Positions 33,203-41,292 of a stretch of 64,000 bases of DNA are shown here, piece by piece. Made by a program: the position numbers and the translations under genes. Below the pieces are notes generated by a model. It was not told the origin of the DNA and did not search any database. It saw nothing but the letters and a program-made list of their open reading frames with translations. How positions within the stretch are numbered: position 1 is the first letter of the stretch; every line of letters starts with the position of its first letter. This DNA is from a virus. The stretch covers positions 1-64,000 of IMG/VR virus record IMGVR_UViG_3300027971_000047. One strand, 5' to 3'.

Positions 33203-33685
33203 ATGTCAGTCCAAAAAGTCTTGACCTCCGCGAAAGCGGAGGTTGATGCTGGTTACAAAGAAACTGGCGAAAACGACACAAAATTTGGCAAGTGGTATGG
33301 ACTCAATAACCAACCTTGGTGCGCTATGTATGTCTCATGGTGTTTCAAGGAGGCAGGTCTATCCCCTCTAGTCGCGGCTCAATCTGCAAAAGGTTTTGCC
33401 TCATGCGATGCTGGTTTGAAATGGTTTGCAAGTAAAGGTCAATTAGTTCCAGTAGGACAAGCAAGGGCTGGAGATATTGCATTTTTTCAGTTTGATGAAG
33501 ATGCACAGCCTGACCATGTTGGTATTGTAAAATGGAACAACACAACCTTAAAGTATTTACAAGTTTACGAAGGCAATACAAGTGGTGATGGAAAGGGAAG
33601 TCAATCAAACGGAGATGGCACTTTCTTAAAGAAAAGACCTTACAAACTAATCATGGGTATTGCTCGCCCAAAGTACGAGGCATAA
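33203..33685 (+). CDS. CHAP-domain endolysin
   Basis: This 160-residue single-domain enzyme has Cys40 in a QPWCAMYVSWCF motif and His105 in PDHVGIV, the catalytic pair of CHAP amidases/endopeptidases that cut peptidoglycan. There is no cell-wall-binding domain and no signal peptide, so it depends on the neighbouring holin. It starts immediately after the holin stop. Confidence 0.8.
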   Translation: MSVQKVLTSAKAEVDAGYKETGENDTKFGKWYGLNNQPWCAMYVSWCFKEAGLSPLVAAQSAKGFASCDAGLKWFASKGQLVPVGQARAGDIAFFQFDEDAQPDHVGIVKWNNTTLKYLQVYEGNTSGDGKGSQSNGDGTFLKKRPYKLIMGIARPKYEA

Positions 33686-33688
33686 AAA

Positions 33689-33970
33689 ATGAGCGAAGAG
33701 GTGAAACCGAGTTTAGGAGAGATTATGCGTCGGCTTGATGACTTGACCATGGAAGTCAAGCAGATGAATCTCAATGTTGGTCAGACCTATCTTCGCAAAG
33801 ATGTTTATGATTCTGACTCCGAAAGATTTGCTCAAGCCATGACACACATTACAGACCGTCTTGAGAAGATGGAGTCCCGCTCTGAGTGGGTAGTCAGGAC
33901 AGTCGGCGCTCTCATGATTTCAACCATTGTCGGTGCCTCCGTGTATGTTGGACAAGTAATCGGGTTGTAG
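33689..33970 (+). CDS. Lysis-cassette membrane protein with C-terminal anchor
   Basis: This 93-residue protein has a charged, coiled-coil N-terminal part (LDDLTMEVKQM, HITDRLEKMESR) and one C-terminal transmembrane helix (VGALMISTIVGASVYVGQV). It is often annotated as a second holin or holin regulator next to endolysins. The tail-anchored topology suits either. Confidence 0.55.
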   Translation: MSEEVKPSLGEIMRRLDDLTMEVKQMNLNVGQTYLRKDVYDSDSERFAQAMTHITDRLEKMESRSEWVVRTVGALMISTIVGASVYVGQVIGL

Positions 33971-33974
33971 GTAC

Positions 33975-34020
33975 TTGACAAACTAAACTAGGGTTTAGTA
34001 TCCTCTCCCATAACGAGAGG
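33975..34020 (+). promoter_or_regulatory. Promoter with operator-like motif and SD-sequestering hairpin
   Basis: TTGACA (33975-33980) is a perfect -35 box; a TAGTAT -10-like box (33996-34001) follows at 15 bases. Between them lies AACTAGGGTT (33986-33995), the reverse form of the recurring motif, inside a CTAAAC/GTTTAG dyad. The leader then has CCTCTC (34002-34007) pairing with GAGAGG (34015-34020), here holding the ribosome site in the stem. It drives the Gam/ERF replication operon. Confidence 0.6.
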
Positions 34021-34027
34021 AGTCCAC

Positions 34028-34570
34028 ATGGACAACGCATTAGAAGTAACACCAGTCGATGATTTTGAAATCATTGAAGAGCCAGCCCGTGAACCGTTTA
34101 TTGTTGATGACGATTCAAAAGCAGATTGGGCAATGAGAAAACTTGCCTCCATTCGACGCAAGCAATCAGATAACACCGCCATCTTTGACCGAGAAGTACA
34201 GAGGGTCACAGAATGGCTTCAGAGGGTCAATACAGCCCTTGAGAGAGATGCTGAATGGTTTGAGGCGAACCTACGCCCATACGCCCTTCAGGAGCGCTCT
34301 AAAGACCGTAAAAGCATAGTCCTGCCCCACGGCACCATCAAAACTATCTCAGGTCGAGTTAAGTTCGATATTGAGGATGAATCCAAGTTCCTTGAATGGG
34401 CTGAGACAAATGCCCCTGAATTAGTCAGAGTTAAAAAAGAAATTGATAAAAAAGCCCTAGGTGCTTTGAATCAGTCTGAAGATAAAGTAATATCAACCCA
34501 AGGCGAAATTGTTCCTTCAGTCAAAGTTGTACCCGCTGAAGTTTCAGTCTCGTTCTTAATAGCAGAGTAG
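34028..34570 (+). CDS. gam: Gam-like host nuclease inhibitor
   Basis: This 180-residue protein has the Mu Gam pattern: ADWAMRKLASIRRKQSDN, a long coiled region with VQRVTEWLQRVN, then a beta-strand pair (KSIVLPHGTIKTIS) and a helical KKEIDKKALGAL. Gam-type proteins bind DNA ends and block host exonucleases. Next to ERF it forms a recombination pair. Confidence 0.75.
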   Translation: MDNALEVTPVDDFEIIEEPAREPFIVDDDSKADWAMRKLASIRRKQSDNTAIFDREVQRVTEWLQRVNTALERDAEWFEANLRPYALQERSKDRKSIVLPHGTIKTISGRVKFDIEDESKFLEWAETNAPELVRVKKEIDKKALGALNQSEDKVISTQGEIVPSVKVVPAEVSVSFLIAE

Positions 34571-34581
34571 AGAGAGGGAAC

Positions 34582-35244
34582 ATGGAAAACAAATTACCAA
34601 TCGCTCAAGCCCTGAGTGAGATTATGAAAGCAGTTGGAGCAATTGCAAAGAAGGACAAGAACACAGCCCAAGGATTTAACTTCCGAGGAATTGATTCTGT
34701 TGTCAATGCAGTATCTCCAGCACTTCAAAAGTTCGGTGTAATCGTTGTGCCTTCAGTTGAAGAGTATGACTATCAAACAGTTGAGATTGGAAAGAACCGA
34801 ACCGCTATGGGTCATGTCAGAGTCAAAGTGACTTATACATTTATTGGAGCAAACGGTGACACAATCAAAGCAACAGTAGTTGGCGAAGCAATGGACTCAG
34901 GCGATAAGGCAACAGCCAAAGCCATGTCAGTTGCTTTCCGTACTGCCTTACTTCAATCGCTATCACTTCCAACCGATGAGGTAGACCCTGATGCAACTTC
35001 TTATGAACGCTCAAGTGAGAAAGATGTTTTACCATCTGAGGCAGTCATCGTGAGAATTAGTCAATCAACCGATATGGAATCTTTATCTTTAATCGGTCAG
35101 TACATAACCTTGAACAAGGACGCTTACCCAGTCGCACTTCTTGACCAATTCCGTGCCAAGTTCAAAGAACAACAATCAAAAATAAATCCGCCTAAATTGG
35201 AAGAGGACGCCAATGACAAACAACTCGGAGGAGTTACCGTTTGA
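34582..35244 (+). CDS. erf: ERF-family single-strand annealing protein
   Basis: This 220-residue protein has the ERF core: IAQALSEIMKAVGAIAKKDK, FNFRGIDSVVNAVSPALQKF, then DSGDKATAKAMSVAFRTALL and a LPTDEVDPDA end. ERF proteins anneal complementary single strands during phage recombination and genome circularisation. The C-terminal 50 residues are charged and variable. The next gene starts 32 bases before its stop. Confidence 0.85.
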   Translation: MENKLPIAQALSEIMKAVGAIAKKDKNTAQGFNFRGIDSVVNAVSPALQKFGVIVVPSVEEYDYQTVEIGKNRTAMGHVRVKVTYTFIGANGDTIKATVVGEAMDSGDKATAKAMSVAFRTALLQSLSLPTDEVDPDATSYERSSEKDVLPSEAVIVRISQSTDMESLSLIGQYITLNKDAYPVALLDQFRAKFKEQQSKINPPKLEEDANDKQLGGVTV

Positions 35245-35602
35245 GCCTGAGTTACCTTATGGGGGAACTTCAGGTCACAGCGGTAGTGAAACCAGTAAAG
35301 AGCGAGCGCTAGATTCGGACAGGTCAGGACAGACTGCTCGGCGTCAAGCGCAAGCCTTGAAATTATTAGATGAGCAAAAATCATTTGGAATAACTTGGAA
35401 AGAGTTATCTGATATGACTGGATTACACCATGGAAACTCTTCGGGTGTATTGTCGGTACTTCACAAAACTGGGCGCATTGCAAGGTTGAGAGAACAACGA
35501 AATCGTTGCAAGGTCTATGTTAATTTAGATAGTATTCAAGGTAGAGCGATTGAGTTACAGGGACGCAAAAAGTGTTGTCCCCATTGTGGAGGTAATTTGT
35601 GA
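35213..35602 (+). CDS. Winged-helix DNA-binding protein with C-terminal zinc-like motif
   Basis: This 129-residue protein has a disordered N-terminal 45 residues, then a winged helix-turn-helix (ITWKELSDMTGLHHGNSSGV, IARLREQRNRCKVYV) and a final CCPHCGG. The family name is not clear to me. Common next to phage replication initiators. It overlaps ERF and the following gene (GTGA). Confidence 0.6.
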   Translation: MTNNSEELPFEPELPYGGTSGHSGSETSKERALDSDRSGQTARRQAQALKLLDEQKSFGITWKELSDMTGLHHGNSSGVLSVLHKTGRIARLREQRNRCKVYVNLDSIQGRAIELQGRKKCCPHCGGNL

Positions 35603-36315
35603 GCATCAGGTGGATAACAAAAGTTTGGGCGGATTCGCCCTACGACGGAACCCGTCTACTTATCCACCTAGCGCTCGCAGATATTTCTCATGATGATGGT
35701 CGCTTCTTTGCATCTCAAACTAATCTCTCAACCAAAGGTCGATGCTCTGTTGAGTATGTCCGAAAGGTTATTAACGAGATGATTGCTGAAGGACATTTGA
35801 AGATTATTACCAAGGGAAACTCAAGGGGTAATGCAACCGTCTACCAGTTGCTATGGAAGAAACTCCCCAACTCTCTTGGGGAGGAACAAAGTTTAGGGGA
35901 TGTAGAACTCCCCAACTCAGATACCCCCAACTCCCCAACTCTAGTGGTTCAACTCCCCAACGCCACTCCGTACCATCCGTCCTATACATCCGTCCTATCT
36001 ACAACAAAGAGCGATGAAACTGCTATCGCAGTTATCCCGCTCTCGGAAGCAGTTGCTAGAAAATGGTGGGAGAAGCAAAGAGTTAAACCTTTAGGCAAAA
36101 GTGCATGGCACTCATTACTGGCAATATGCCAAGCGGCAGATAAGCGTGGCTATACAAGTGAACAAATTGAACAGGCGTTAGATTACATTGGCACAGTTCC
36201 ATCAATGAGACAAATGGATTTAGTCCTTAGAGGAGTAGGAGTTAAAACAAAACATGAACAATCAGCAATCAGAGCAATTGACCTTGCAGAAAAGTTCCGC
36301 AATGAATCTATCTGA
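35599..36315 (+). CDS. Replication initiator-like helix-turn-helix protein
   Basis: This 238-residue protein begins with GTG in GTGA overlap. The N-terminal 80 residues form a winged helix (LLIHLALADISHDDGRFFAS, then VEYVRKVINEMIAEGHLKII) seen in phage replication initiators. A Pro/Asn-rich linker follows with LPNS repeats. The C-terminal domain (AWHSLLAICQAADKRGYTSE) resembles DnaD-like or helicase-recruiting regions. It likely opens the replication operon. Confidence 0.6.
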   Translation: MSIRWITKVWADSPYDGTRLLIHLALADISHDDGRFFASQTNLSTKGRCSVEYVRKVINEMIAEGHLKIITKGNSRGNATVYQLLWKKLPNSLGEEQSLGDVELPNSDTPNSPTLVVQLPNATPYHPSYTSVLSTTKSDETAIAVIPLSEAVARKWWEKQRVKPLGKSAWHSLLAICQAADKRGYTSEQIEQALDYIGTVPSMRQMDLVLRGVGVKTKHEQSAIRAIDLAEKFRNESI

Positions 36316-36700
36316 CATAGCAGTTCTTGTCGGGTTTATTGGAATTTATGACTTGCGTATTCAAGTCGATGAGTTGAAGGTAAGAGCATGGGCAGAATCT
36401 CTTGATAGAGATTTAACCTTAGAAGAAGCCAAAACAATAGTTTCTTGGCACTACGCTAATTTTGACACAGCGATTACCCCCTCACATATAAACAAAGAGT
36501 TGCGTCGTAGAATGGCGGATTCAAGGGAGCAAGAAAAAAGTAGATTGATGTCTTTGGAGTGGGAGCAAAGAGAAAAAGAAAAAGCATCTCCCGAAGTTAT
36601 TGCAAAATGGAAAAAAGAATTTCTTGATTACATGAATAGAAACAGGGTAGAGGATGCTCCGTTGGAAAATGATAGCGACACGGTGGCACCTAACCCATGA
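36302..36700 (+). CDS. Putative helicase-loader or replisome organiser protein
   Basis: This 132-residue protein has the recurring actinophage pattern of an N-terminal helical unit (YDLRIQVDELKVRAWAESL, AKTIVSWHYANFDTAITPSH, INKELRRR) followed by a charged coiled coil. I prefer ATG 36302; an in-frame ATG at 36254 would overlap the initiator gene by 62 bases. The ITPSHI motif is typical of small proteins beside replication initiators. Confidence 0.55.
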   Translation: MNLSDIAVLVGFIGIYDLRIQVDELKVRAWAESLDRDLTLEEAKTIVSWHYANFDTAITPSHINKELRRRMADSREQEKSRLMSLEWEQREKEKASPEVIAKWKKEFLDYMNRNRVEDAPLENDSDTVAPNP

Positions 36701-36854
36701 GGATATTCCTATTTGTAACTTGGTTCAGGCAATGGAAATTCAAACGGAGTCAAAAGTATGCCCTGCTTGCTTGGACGCCCTCGCGGATGAAAGACTCCAA
36801 TGGCAAAACCTAAACCTAACCGAGTATCTGAAGAAACCCGATGGACAGTCTTAG
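36654..36854 (+). CDS. Possible small zinc-type protein
   Basis: This frame (up to 66 residues) contains SKVCPACLDALADERLQW, which looks like genuine Cys-pair protein sequence, but there is no clear ribosome site and it overlaps genes on both sides. The real start may be the ATG at 36732, giving a shorter product. Tentative. Confidence 0.3.
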   Translation: MLRWKMIATRWHLTHEDIPICNLVQAMEIQTESKVCPACLDALADERLQWQNLNLTEYLKKPDGQS

Positions 36855-37189
36855 CCCGTGCTTTCTATAAATGCGAAAGATGTAATCGAGATTTTCTAGG
36901 TTATCCAATGTCAGTTCATCACAGGCGCCCTCGGATGATGGGTGGTTCAAAGAATGAAATGCTTCATGAACCAGCGAATCTTATTATTCTTTGCGGTACT
37001 GGAACTAGCGGATGTCATGGATGGGTTGAGTCCAATAGAGATAAAGCCCGAGAGAGTGGATACTTAATTCAAAAGATTGAATCGGCAGAAGAGATTCCTT
37101 TTCGAGATGAAAATGGTTCTTGGTGGAGCATTGACAATTATGGACAGAAAACCCAACTGGACATGATTAGGAGTACCCCTCATGCTTGA
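36800..37189 (+). CDS. HNH endonuclease
   Basis: This 129-residue protein has CERCNR at about 27, the HNH start SVHHRRPRMMGGSK at about 42, NLIILCG at about 63 and a GCHGWVES end, so the Asn and zinc ligands are present. HNH proteins near the terminase genes of siphoviruses help packaging, but this one is in the replication cluster, about 4 kb before the terminases. It overlaps the preceding frame. Confidence 0.75.
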   Translation: MAKPKPNRVSEETRWTVLARAFYKCERCNRDFLGYPMSVHHRRPRMMGGSKNEMLHEPANLIILCGTGTSGCHGWVESNRDKARESGYLIQKIESAEEIPFRDENGSWWSIDNYGQKTQLDMIRSTPHA

Positions 37190-37192
37190 GCC

Positions 37193-37600
37193 ATGGAATG
37201 TATGTGTCAGGTTGATGAGAGCGAGCAGACGATTTATCGTCTCGAGTTTAATCAACGACCTTGGCTCACAAATGCCGAACGCGCTGGTAACCGATGGGAG
37301 CAAGCAAAACAGACAAAGGCTTGGCGAGCGGGTTTTCAACTCTTGGCTAAATATGAGAAGATACCACCTATGGCGTGGATTACCGTTACGGTGGAACCAC
37401 ATCAGAAGGGTGGTCGTCCACAAGATGTAGGGGCATGTAACCCCTCAGTCAAAGCGGCGATTGACGGACTTGTAGATGCAGGAGTTCTTCCTGATGATTC
37501 TGCAAAGTTTGTTAAGTCGCTAACTTTTCTGCCAGCAAAGATGGATAAAAATTCGTTAGTTATTTACATCCGAGGAGTAAAGAAAGAGAGGACATATTGA
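37193..37600 (+). CDS. RusA-like Holliday junction resolvase
   Basis: This 135-residue protein has RusA-family features: a WITVTVEPHQKGGRPQDVGA segment followed by NPSVKAAIDGLVDAGVLPDD, where acidic residues coordinate metal, and a final strand (SLVIYIRGVK). RusA resolves branched DNA before packaging. The next gene starts at TTG in overlap with its stop. Confidence 0.7.
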   Translation: MECMCQVDESEQTIYRLEFNQRPWLTNAERAGNRWEQAKQTKAWRAGFQLLAKYEKIPPMAWITVTVEPHQKGGRPQDVGACNPSVKAAIDGLVDAGVLPDDSAKFVKSLTFLPAKMDKNSLVIYIRGVKKERTY

Positions 37601-37803
37601 ACTGGAATTTAATATGGACAGTTGTTGGATTAGCAGTCGTTAGTTTTTTTATACTGCCAATTTATATTGCAATGGCAATTGCTTATAGTAAAACCATTAT
37701 GAAAACGGAATTGGAATTTATCGCAACCGCTGGACAGATTCAAAAGAAAGTTAAATTTGATGATGCAGTCGAACGCCTGTTCGAAGATGGAGAAGCAATA
37801 TGA
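37597..37803 (+). CDS. Small single-pass membrane protein
   Basis: This 68-residue protein starts with TTG in TTGA overlap. The first 35 residues form a transmembrane helix (WTVVGLAVVSFFILPIYIAM), followed by a charged cytoplasmic part. Function unknown. It lies inside a replication operon. Confidence 0.55.
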   Translation: MNWNLIWTVVGLAVVSFFILPIYIAMAIAYSKTIMKTELEFIATAGQIQKKVKFDDAVERLFEDGEAI

Positions 37804-38099
37804 GTACAGTAATGGAAGCAACAGAGTTAGACGGCAAAGGATTAGATGAGGTAAAACTTCTCACCGATGCAATCCGTACTCATCAAGTACAGATTCAAGA
37901 TTTAGGCAAACGCCGTAAGCAGTTGATTCTTCGATTGCGTAAACAGCGCATCACCTATCGAGAGATTGCTGAAGCCATGGGAGTATCCGAGCAGTTGATT
38001 TACAAAATCATCCGCAATGATATTTCTCGCACCCCTGAGTACGATGCTCAAGGTAACTTAGTTCGCAGACGAGGACGACCAGCGAAACAACTTGCTTAA
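37800..38099 (+). CDS. Helix-turn-helix protein with AT-hook-like tail
   Basis: This 99-residue protein has a central HTH (ITYREIAEAMGVSEQLIYKI, about residues 58-77) like resolvase or sigma-region-4 helices, preceded by a coiled coil and followed by RRRGRPAK, an AT-hook-like minor-groove motif. It is one of few candidates for the regulator binding the recurring operator motif. ATGA-type overlaps link it to both neighbours. Confidence 0.6.
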   Translation: MSTVMEATELDGKGLDEVKLLTDAIRTHQVQIQDLGKRRKQLILRLRKQRITYREIAEAMGVSEQLIYKIIRNDISRTPEYDAQGNLVRRRGRPAKQLA

Positions 38100-39190
38100 T
38101 GAAATTTATAGAGTTGTTCGCAGGAGTTGGTGCGTTCAGACTTGGACTTGAAAGAACTGGTCATGAGTGTGTATGGGCTAACGAATGGTTAGAGAGACCG
38201 AGGAAAATTTATGCACGAAATTTCGGAGAACAACCTGACGGACGAGATATTCGAAATGTTTCCGTTGGAGACATTCCTGATGCCGACCTCCTCGTTGGAG
38301 GATTCCCTTGTGCGACTTTTTCAATTGCAGGAAAGCGAACTGGATTCTCCTTGGATGACACCCGAGGGACACTTGCTTTTGAAATGTTTAGACTCGCTAG
38401 TGAAAAAAGAATACCTTACATACTTTTTGAGAATGTCAAAGGACTCCTCAACCACGACCAAGGAAGAACATTTGAAGTCATCCTCGAAGTCTTGGATGGC
38501 TTGGGGTATGACTGTCAATGGGAATTGCTTGACAGCCAAAATTTCGGAGTCCCGCAACACCGAGAAAGGATTTTCCTTATCGGAAATCTTAGAGGAAAAC
38601 CCCGACCAAAAGTATTTCCTATCGGAATCTCAAGTGCAGAGAATGATGAGTCGAACGAAAAAGAACAAGGAAGAAGGGAGGGGCTTCTCTCCAACATTTC
38701 TCCAACGCTCGATGCCCACTATTACAAAGGGGGAGCATCTCGACCTTATGTAATGGAAGATTTTCCCGAGTTAGAAGTTGCTCAATGGAGAAGAGGATAT
38801 TTTCGACAATATAAAAGTGAAGGAGTTCCTACTTTAACGGCAAACATGGGAACTGGAGGACATAATGTTCCTTTTGTAAAAGCGATTCTTGATGTAGCAA
38901 GAGTCAATAAATCGCCAAACGGAAGGATGATTAAAGAAGATAACGAACCAATGTACACAGTTACTTCTCAAGATAGGCACGGCGTTGTAGTTGGAGATGA
39001 AAATTCAGTTGCAATTAGAAAATTAACACCGCTTGAATGTGAAAGACTTCAAGGATTACCTGATGGATGGACGGAGTTTTACGATGATGGACGACGAGTT
39101 TCAGATGCCGAAAGATATGAACGGTGCGGAAGAACAATTACGATTCCAGTCGTGGAAGCAATTGGTAGAAGGCTTCATGAGTTCTACTGA
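38099..39190 (+). CDS. DNA cytosine-5 methyltransferase with Arg in place of motif X Asn
   Basis: This 363-residue protein has the C5 MTase motifs in order: I FAGVGAFRLGLE (7-18), IV GGFPCATFS with catalytic Cys71, VI ENV (111-113), VIII QHRERIF (153-159), and motif X near the C-terminus. Motif X normally reads GN(A/S)V.VPVV; here it is GRTITIPVV, so the conserved Asn is Arg345. A downstream CmoA-like gene overlaps it by 14 bases. From what is known of engineered M.MpeI Asn-to-Lys variants, such a basic residue can let the enzyme use carboxy-SAM. I infer a possible carboxymethyltransferase; a plain methyltransferase remains possible. Confidence 0.85.
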   Translation: MKFIELFAGVGAFRLGLERTGHECVWANEWLERPRKIYARNFGEQPDGRDIRNVSVGDIPDADLLVGGFPCATFSIAGKRTGFSLDDTRGTLAFEMFRLASEKRIPYILFENVKGLLNHDQGRTFEVILEVLDGLGYDCQWELLDSQNFGVPQHRERIFLIGNLRGKPRPKVFPIGISSAENDESNEKEQGRREGLLSNISPTLDAHYYKGGASRPYVMEDFPELEVAQWRRGYFRQYKSEGVPTLTANMGTGGHNVPFVKAILDVARVNKSPNGRMIKEDNEPMYTVTSQDRHGVVVGDENSVAIRKLTPLECERLQGLPDGWTEFYDDGRRVSDAERYERCGRTITIPVVEAIGRRLHEFY

Positions 39191-39824
39191 GCCATTTTCG
39201 TTTGAAACCATAGGAAACTTTGACGAGCATATTGCTCAGTCAATTCCAAACTATCACACGCTAACTGAAGCAATCTGTGACTTGAGTACATACTTCATGA
39301 CCGAAGATACTCAGGTGATTGACCTTGGATGTTCTACTGGCAAACTTTTAGAAAGACTCCCTCACCGTGGTAAGAAAGTTGGAATTGATATAGCCGATAA
39401 TCTTTTGCCTGAGTCCCATGATGAAACTCTATATGTTCGCAAAGACCTCAGAGCCTTTACTGCCCTTGGTAAATCCAGTCTGATTCTTTCAAACTTCACA
39501 CTTCAATTTCTTCCATACGAGGACAGACCAAACATCCTAAGCATCATCTATGAATCTCTAATTGAGGGCGGGGCATTTATATGGGCTGAGAAAGTCCGAG
39601 AAGAATCAGGTGAACTCGAGCAAGTAATCCACGGCGCCCATTATGACTTCAAGCGCAAAGCCTTTAGTGCCGACGAGATACTAAACAAAGAGCGCGACCT
39701 CCGACCTATTATGAAGATAAACACCTCAATCCGAAATCAGATATTGGCAGAGAACGCAGGGTTTACAGTTGGCACAATGTTTTGGAAGTTCTTTAACTTT
39801 GAAGCATGGATATACATAAAGTGA
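39177..39824 (+). CDS. CmoA-like enzyme (carboxy-SAM synthase homolog)
   Basis: This 215-residue protein aligns with CmoA over its length: FDEHIAQSIPNYHTL (15-29), the SAM loop VIDLGCSTGKL (47-57), SNFTLQFLPYEDRPNI (105-120), EGGAFIWAEK (130-139), HYDFKRKAFSADEI (155-168) and a KFFNFEAW end. CmoA makes carboxy-S-adenosyl-methionine from SAM and prephenate. The CmoA Arg near this DFKR region is shifted by one or replaced by Glu (KER against KR), so activity is uncertain. I chose ATG 39177 behind TAGAAGG. It directly follows the C5 methyltransferase, suggesting joint function. Confidence 0.75.
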   Translation: MSSTEPFSFETIGNFDEHIAQSIPNYHTLTEAICDLSTYFMTEDTQVIDLGCSTGKLLERLPHRGKKVGIDIADNLLPESHDETLYVRKDLRAFTALGKSSLILSNFTLQFLPYEDRPNILSIIYESLIEGGAFIWAEKVREESGELEQVIHGAHYDFKRKAFSADEILNKERDLRPIMKINTSIRNQILAENAGFTVGTMFWKFFNFEAWIYIK

Positions 39825-41008
39825 AAGCGAACATAAAAGTTGGACAAGTTGCTTCAGTTGCGCTTAACACGCTCGAGAGTTACCCAACAAATCCACGCAG
39901 AGGTGATGTTGAGGCGATTGCTCAGTCACTCAAAGCCCATGGGCAATATCGTCCAATTGTTGTTCAGTACGGAACGAATTTCATTTTGGCTGGTAACCAC
40001 ACCTACAAAGCGGCAAAGAAACTTGGCTGGAAGAAAATCAAGATTACTTATGTAGATGTAAATGAAGAGAGCGCTCGCAAGATTGTCTTGGCTGATAACC
40101 GCATAACTGACCTTGCAACATATAACGAACCGTTACTTAAGAGTTTATTGACCACACTCCCTGAACTCGAGGGAACAGGATTCACTCAAGCCGAGGTTGA
40201 GATTTTAGATAGGCTTATGAATGGCAAGGAAAAAGATAATGTGGGCGGTTCTAAGTCTTTACCTAGCGACCCTGAAGTAAAGATTAGCGCTTGGAAGTTT
40301 ACGGTTGAGAGTACCGTCTATAAGGCTTGGCGAGAACAACTATATGAAGAGTTCACAACAAAACAAAAAGCCTTGAAAGAAATCAAATCAAGATTAGGAT
40401 TACCTGAACGCAAACCCGTTGAGCCTGAACCAAGTGGCGAGCGCTCCGAGGTAACCGCTTCAGATATAGAGACAGTTGAGATTAACGAGATAAAGATTCA
40501 CCCGCTAAATCCAAGAGAGGGCGACATCGGTTCAATCATTGAGTCCCTTACCTACATGGGTCAATACCGACCTATCGTAGTTAATAAAAGAACAAAACAT
40601 ATTCTCTCAGGCAATCACACCTACCAAGGTGCGCTTCAATTGGGCTGGGAGAAAATTGCCGTTCATTGGGTTGATGTCGATGATATAGAGGAAATCAAAA
40701 TCCTTATCGTTGATAATCGAACCTCTGACTTGGCAACTTATGACCCACAGGAGTTGAACAAACTTCTAACCAGTACGGGCTTGCAGGGAACAGGCTTTAG
40801 TTCTGAAGAGGTGGCTGAAATTCTCGCGGGAGGGAAATCCAAGCCTGGGCATATTCCCGTGGGTCGTACAACAATTAAAGTCGGTGACCATAATATGAGA
40901 GTTCACAGCGAGGACTTAAACCAATGGGCTAACACTATAAATGGTTGGAAAGACATTGCTGAGTTATTATTTATCCCCATAGAAGCGTGTGAAGTTGAGG
41001 AGAATTAA
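39806..41008 (+). CDS. Protein with two ParB-like domains
   Basis: This 400-residue protein has two similar ParB/Srx-like units: residues about 13-130 (YPTNPRRGDVEAIAQSLKAH, QYRPIVV, ILAGNHTYKAAKKLGW, LADNRITDLA) and about 225-335 (HPLNPREGDIGSIIESLTYM, ILSGNHTYQGALQLGW, VDNRTSDLA). The GNHTY loop is the active-site region of ParB-like nucleases or NTPases. Such proteins often accompany phage DNA methylases. It overlaps the CmoA-like gene by 19 bases. Confidence 0.7.
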   Translation: MDIHKVKANIKVGQVASVALNTLESYPTNPRRGDVEAIAQSLKAHGQYRPIVVQYGTNFILAGNHTYKAAKKLGWKKIKITYVDVNEESARKIVLADNRITDLATYNEPLLKSLLTTLPELEGTGFTQAEVEILDRLMNGKEKDNVGGSKSLPSDPEVKISAWKFTVESTVYKAWREQLYEEFTTKQKALKEIKSRLGLPERKPVEPEPSGERSEVTASDIETVEINEIKIHPLNPREGDIGSIIESLTYMGQYRPIVVNKRTKHILSGNHTYQGALQLGWEKIAVHWVDVDDIEEIKILIVDNRTSDLATYDPQELNKLLTSTGLQGTGFSSEEVAEILAGGKSKPGHIPVGRTTIKVGDHNMRVHSEDLNQWANTINGWKDIAELLFIPIEACEVEEN

Positions 41009-41146
41009 ATGAAATTACTAGGGTTTGAGATAACCAAACTAGAGGACAAGTCTGAGAAAAAGACTGTTAATTGTTACCATTGCGGAAAACAATTTGAAAC
41101 TGGTGTTAATAACATCCGAGCCTACAACTACTGCTCCAGTTGTTAA
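41009..41146 (+). CDS. Small zinc ribbon protein
   Basis: This 45-residue protein starts one base after the previous stop. It carries NCYHCGKQF and a final YCSSC, two CxxC pairs 17 residues apart that should bind one zinc. Function unknown. Confidence 0.6.
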   Translation: MKLLGFEITKLEDKSEKKTVNCYHCGKQFETGVNNIRAYNYCSSC

Positions 41147-41163
41147 GAGGGTAGAATAAACCC

Positions 41164-41292
41164 ATGGAGAAAAAGATAGGCAAGTATTGGTTCAATTGGG
41201 GACGAACAAGCGGATTCGCTTTAGGCTTCAACATCTCTAAATACAACTGGGGAATTGAATTAGGATTTTGGTATGTAGGGATGGAGTTTTAG
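41164..41292 (+). CDS. Small aromatic-rich protein
   Basis: This 42-residue protein (KIGKYWFNWGRTSGFALGF start) is rich in Trp, Tyr, Phe and Gly. Similar short proteins occur in actinophages. The stop overlaps the GTG start of the small terminase gene (TAGTG). No function assigned. Confidence 0.5.
   Translation: MEKKIGKYWFNWGRTSGFALGFNISKYNWGIELGFWYVGMEF

Noticed and set aside
41022-41040. ACTAGGGTTTGAG resembling the reversed operator motif
   Set aside because: It lies in the first codons of the zinc ribbon gene, without a -10 box.
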